This document shows positions 38,757-41,693 of a stretch of 41,693 nucleotides of DNA, in pieces (positions within the stretch are counted from its first letter, which is position 1; every line of letters starts with the position of its first letter). The DNA comes from a virus: positions 1-41,693 of IMG/VR virus record IMGVR_UViG_3300019935_000005; one strand, written 5' to 3'. Under the pieces are notes generated by a model. The model was given only the letters and a program-made list of their open reading frames with translations, did not search any database and was not told the DNA's origin. The position numbers and the translations under genes were made by a program.

Positions 38757-40694
38757 TTACTTTTCTACATCTTCCTTTATCGATAAATCTAAATTAAATG
38801 CAGGTGTAGCTTGAATAAGTCTTATCGCTGCTAGATGATATGTTTCTAAATCTATGGCTTCGTTTCTTTCTCTTTTTTTCTCATAAGTTGACTCTACAAA
38901 ACCGCTTTTATTTTTCTTAAATACTTTTCTTTCAGATGTAAGCATTTCGTACCACTCGATATCAAAAGATTTATTATGATGAATTGATCCATATTCATTA
39001 TTTTCTAATGTAAGTCTTTCAAATATTATATCTTTAGCCTTATTTGTAGCTACCCACATAATCAAGTCTTTAATTCCGTTTTTATCTCCGGCACTTTGTT
39101 TTAGTTGCGAGATAGTTCTAGCGTCGTTCTCTTTTACTTCTTTTGGATCCCCTTTTAACATCACAAATCTTTCAGGATTTTTCCTTACAAATTTTTTAAC
39201 TTCATCAGTTCTATGACCCGCCATATCAATAAACACTTTAAAAATACCGACTTGTTTTCCGTCTTCCTGTTTGAATTTTTTTAAAGATATTCTTTTAAGT
39301 TCACTCCAACACTCTTCATTAATAGGGTCTATCATTATTTGACCATATTCTATATTGTATGAAGTTTCTCCCATGTACCAAGCTTTAATACTATATTCAA
39401 GTCTATTATCTTGAGTATCTACTGTCATAGTGATAACTTTCATATCATTTGGTATTCTTTCGTATTCTTCGGCTCGTTCCATAATCGCATTAGATTCTAA
39501 AGTTATATTTTTCTCTTCAAATGTTAGTCCTAGCCATGTGTTATTAAAAACTTTTAATTTTTCTTTACTACCTAAAGTATCTATAAATGCAGCAGCTATT
39601 TTTTTCCATGTTGATTGAGCATGATAACCCATCGCCGCCCAAAGATGAACACCTAGCTTTAATCTTTCTGTTCGATTGTATTCAGCTGTATTATTACAAT
39701 GTTTACATAACGCTTCGCCATTTTTTAAATAGTCTTTATGTTCTATAGTTATATTCTCATCCCAATACCAATTGCCATTTTTTACAGGGTTTTGCCACTC
39801 ATCGCAACAATAAAATTTTTGTGTTTGATACCATCGTGCTTTTTTATCCATTTTCCTATGGTGTATTTGATATATTTTTTCTTCACAATTAGTACATTCA
39901 AATCTTGCTGTATCTGTCAAATGGTGAAGTACTCCGTCACGATATTCTTTATCCCATCTAAGGTTATCAAATTCTAAAATTTGGTGATGTCCGCAAAAAG
40001 GGCATGGATAAAATCTGTATCTCATATCTGTTTCATTAAATAGTCTTTCGATATTTGAATGATATTTAATCGTTGGTGTTGATCCTGCGATAAATTTTCC
40101 ATCATAATATGATTCTGACCTTTTTGCAAGTAGTCCGAATGTGTCCCCCTCTCCATCTAAATCAGATGGAACCCTATCCGCTTCATCTACAAAAACATTT
40201 TTAAGAGTTACAGACGCAACATTATTTGCTGTTTGAAGTCCTGCAATTCCTAAAAAACCACCGCTATAAGGCTTAAACAAGTTTACTTGTTCTATTCCTT
40301 TATATAGTCTATCATCTACTATTGGCATATCTCTAAGTAATGGAGTAAGCTCTTTTTTGCTCCATTCAATAGCCTTTGTGTTGTTTGGTAAGAATATCAT
40401 TTGTGGGCATGGATCTTCTACTATGTGGTATGCAATAGCAAAATTTAAAGTTTTAGTGTACCCTGTCCTGGTACTCTTCATAAAAATTAACCACTCCACA
40501 CGCTCGTCACTTGTAGCCTTTAATCCTAGTTCTTGGAATGGATAAGGAACAAATCTACCTGTAACACTAGAACTCTCTCCACTCAATACGCCATACTTTT
40601 TACAAAATTCTAAAGTATCGGTTTTTGGTTTAGGTTTTAGTTGTTTGAATATCAGATTTAAAATATCTGTTTCTTTTTGTTTTAAATTACTCAA
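38757..40694 (-). CDS. terL: Terminase large subunit, lambda gpA-like, 645 aa
   Basis: The ATPase domain has M-K-S-T-R-T-G-Y-T-K (Walker A, 74-81) and V-F-V-D-E-A-D (Walker B, 167-173). Zinc-like clusters C-P-F-C-G (about 225), C-T-N-C and C-K-H-C are inserted. The nuclease part has T-V-D-T-Q-D-N-R (about 424) and F-I-D-M-A-G-H-R-T-D. It cuts at cos and pumps DNA. It belongs to the gpA family, consistent with cohesive ends. Overlaps terS by 8 bp. Confidence 0.95.
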   Translation of the reverse strand: MSNLKQKETDILNLIFKQLKPKPKTDTLEFCKKYGVLSGESSSVTGRFVPYPFQELGLKATSDERVEWLIFMKSTRTGYTKTLNFAIAYHIVEDPCPQMIFLPNNTKAIEWSKKELTPLLRDMPIVDDRLYKGIEQVNLFKPYSGGFLGIAGLQTANNVASVTLKNVFVDEADRVPSDLDGEGDTFGLLAKRSESYYDGKFIAGSTPTIKYHSNIERLFNETDMRYRFYPCPFCGHHQILEFDNLRWDKEYRDGVLHHLTDTARFECTNCEEKIYQIHHRKMDKKARWYQTQKFYCCDEWQNPVKNGNWYWDENITIEHKDYLKNGEALCKHCNNTAEYNRTERLKLGVHLWAAMGYHAQSTWKKIAAAFIDTLGSKEKLKVFNNTWLGLTFEEKNITLESNAIMERAEEYERIPNDMKVITMTVDTQDNRLEYSIKAWYMGETSYNIEYGQIMIDPINEECWSELKRISLKKFKQEDGKQVGIFKVFIDMAGHRTDEVKKFVRKNPERFVMLKGDPKEVKENDARTISQLKQSAGDKNGIKDLIMWVATNKAKDIIFERLTLENNEYGSIHHNKSFDIEWYEMLTSERKVFKKNKSGFVESTYEKKRERNEAIDLETYHLAAIRLIQATPAFNLDLSIKEDVEK

Positions 40695-41451
40695 ATTGTT
40701 TGCCTATTGCTTGAAAATCCTCAAGTATCTTATTAATATCTGCCAAAACATACTCTTTAATTTCTAGTTTTGTCATTCCCTCCAATGATGTGGCGTAATT
40801 GTTGGCTAGATTTAAAAGTGATTTCCTAAATGATGAAGTAGCGATATTTATTATCTTAATTACTGATTCTCTATCATATGAGTTTTCATCTAATTGTTTG
40901 TTTTTTATACCTTGATATACTGCAAGTTCCAATTCTTTTAATGCTGCTGCTTTTCCTTTTAGTCCGTCCAAATGTGCCTTATTTAGTGTACTTCCTGAAT
41001 CTCCTATCGCTCTGGACATTTCTATATATAATCTTTTTATATTTTCTTTTAACTCGTCAAATGTAGCTTTTGACTTTATTGCATTGAGTTCTTTTTTTAG
41101 CTTTGCATTTTCTTCTCTTAATAATTTAAGCTCTTCTATATTCTCAATTGTTCCACGTGGAACATTATCGTTTTTTTGTGGAACCTCTTTTTTTGGCTGA
41201 ACTTCTTTTTTTTGTTGAGGTTTTTTAATTGGCTCTTTTGGTTTTACATTATTTGTCTGCTGATAGCTTTCATGTGGATTATCTGGATCTTTTCCCAATA
41301 GTAAAGATGATTTTCTAAAATAATATTTTTTGCCAAACATACATTTTGCATTTTTTAATTTATTTTTATTATTAGTTATATATACAGGTGTAACTTTTAA
41401 TCTTCTTGATAGTTCCGCACCTGTTACTAGTTCATCTTTTTTTATTGCCAT
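40687..41451 (-). CDS. terS: Terminase small subunit, 254 aa
   Basis: An N-terminal helix-turn-helix (T-G-A-E-L-S-R-R-L-K-V-T-P-V-Y-I-T, about 10-26) is followed by a Pro/Lys/Gln-rich linker (about 55-100), a coiled coil (about 105-135) and a helical C-terminal domain that would bind TerL. Longer than lambda Nu1 (181 aa) because of the linker. No ribosome site; the mRNA may be leaderless. The parS-like palindrome (41149-41164) lies in the linker code. Confidence 0.82.
   Translation of the reverse strand: MAIKKDELVTGAELSRRLKVTPVYITNNKNKLKNAKCMFGKKYYFRKSSLLLGKDPDNPHESYQQTNNVKPKEPIKKPQQKKEVQPKKEVPQKNDNVPRGTIENIEELKLLREENAKLKKELNAIKSKATFDELKENIKRLYIEMSRAIGDSGSTLNKAHLDGLKGKAAALKELELAVYQGIKNKQLDENSYDRESVIKIINIATSSFRKSLLNLANNYATSLEGMTKLEIKEYVLADINKILEDFQAIGKQFE
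41149..41164. promoter_or_regulatory. Perfect 16-bp parS-like palindrome
   Basis: TGTTCCACGTGGAACA, identical to a bacterial ParB-binding parS sequence (consensus TGTTnCACGTGnAACA). A half-site GTGGAAC follows at 41177-41183. It lies within terS, coding N-V-P-R-G-T. No parA or parB was recognised in the window. Confidence 0.8.
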
Positions 41452-41457
41452 TCTGAA

Positions 41458-41485
41458 ATAATATCATATTTTTATTAACTTTCAA
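41458..41485 (-). promoter_or_regulatory. Probable promoter of terminase operon
   Basis: TTGAAA (41485-41480), 16-bp spacer, TATTAT (41463-41458). The expected start coincides with the ATG of terS, six bases past the -10, suggesting leaderless transcripts. Overlaps an AGTTAATAAAA-type repeat. Confidence 0.5.
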
Positions 41486-41646
41486 AACTGGTTAATTTTT
41501 TAGTTAATAAAATGGTTAATTTTTTGTATTTTAAAAGTGCTTAGATGCTAGTTATTATCTATCATGTGATCAACTTTGTATTTTAATGTAAACTTTGTGT
41601 TAAAAGTTATTCACTTGTGATTAAAAATATATGATTTTATTAACTT
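41470..41646. other. cosB-like region with repeated terminase-site candidates
   Basis: TGGTTAATTTTTT occurs at 41489-41501 and 41513-41525 (24 bp apart). TTTTATTAACTT occurs at 41470-41481 and 41635-41646, with its inverted form AGTTAATAAAA at 41502-41512. No gene is present. In lambda the corresponding place, between cosN and Nu1, holds R sites for the small terminase plus an IHF site. Confidence 0.5.
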
Positions 41647-41681
41647 AAATTTGAAAAAATTGGAAATAGTGTGAAAGCGGG

Positions 41682-41693
41682 CTATGAACGACT
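41682..41693. other. cos: Right copy of 12-bp terminal direct repeat, putative cos end
   Basis: Identical to bases 1-12; preceded by GAAAGCGGG. See the left copy. Confidence 0.6.

Overview
The window looks like one complete tailed-phage genome of about 41.7 kb. The DNA is very AT-rich, uses the standard bacterial code, and is packed with ATGA and TAATG gene overlaps. The first 12 bases are repeated exactly as the last 12. The repeat lies about 240 bp upstream of the terminase genes and inside a dyad, as expected for a phage with 12-nt cohesive (cos) ends. Base composition, codon use and gene style suggest a Campylobacterota host such as an Arcobacter relative. This is an inference, because no host gene is present.

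Layout. (1) 1-3815, leftward: a run of at least 16 very small genes, mostly unknown. They include a YopX-family protein, a helix-turn-helix protein, an exported cysteine protein and single-span membrane peptides. (2) 3816-4011: divergent promoter region. (3) 4012-9316, rightward recombination/replication operon: coiled-coil protein, frameshifted AP2-like ORF, Bet annealing protein, PD-(D/E)XK exonuclease, zinc-ribbon protein, Ref-like HNH nuclease, RusA resolvase and SSB. (4) 9317-9721: about 400 nt of non-coding, structured sequence. (5) 9722-16225: further rightward genes in three blocks: a YopX-like protein and small genes; an SNF2-like helicase plus DNA methyltransferase; a Rha-like regulator plus a probable HUH endonuclease. 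The last two blocks start with related structured leaders. (6) 16360-18146: repeat protein, endolysin and membrane protein. (7) 18153-18298: bidirectional terminator and an odd tRNA-Asn. (8) 18312-41451, leftward (listed from its right-hand start): small and large terminase, lambda-type head genes (gpW, portal, protease/scaffold, decoration, capsid), then a Mu-type contractile tail (gp37, gp38, sheath, tube, gp41/42 with -1 frameshift, tape measure, gp43-gp46, J, I), tail fibre, accessory proteins and a holin-like protein.

The particle therefore combines a lambda-like cos-packaged head with a Mu-like contractile tail. No integrase, transposase or CI-type repressor was recognised, so lifestyle is unclear.

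Most interesting signals: twin leaders at about 11125-11260 and 14376-14516 that share an unusual crossing-stem architecture with compensatory changes; a perfect 16-bp parS-like palindrome in terS and a 15/16 match in the gp37-like gene, with no parAB present; a geminivirus-style HUH motif set; a 60-bp coding repeat shuffled at three sites; and a lambda-identical GGGAAAG frameshift site in a Mu-type tail chaperone.
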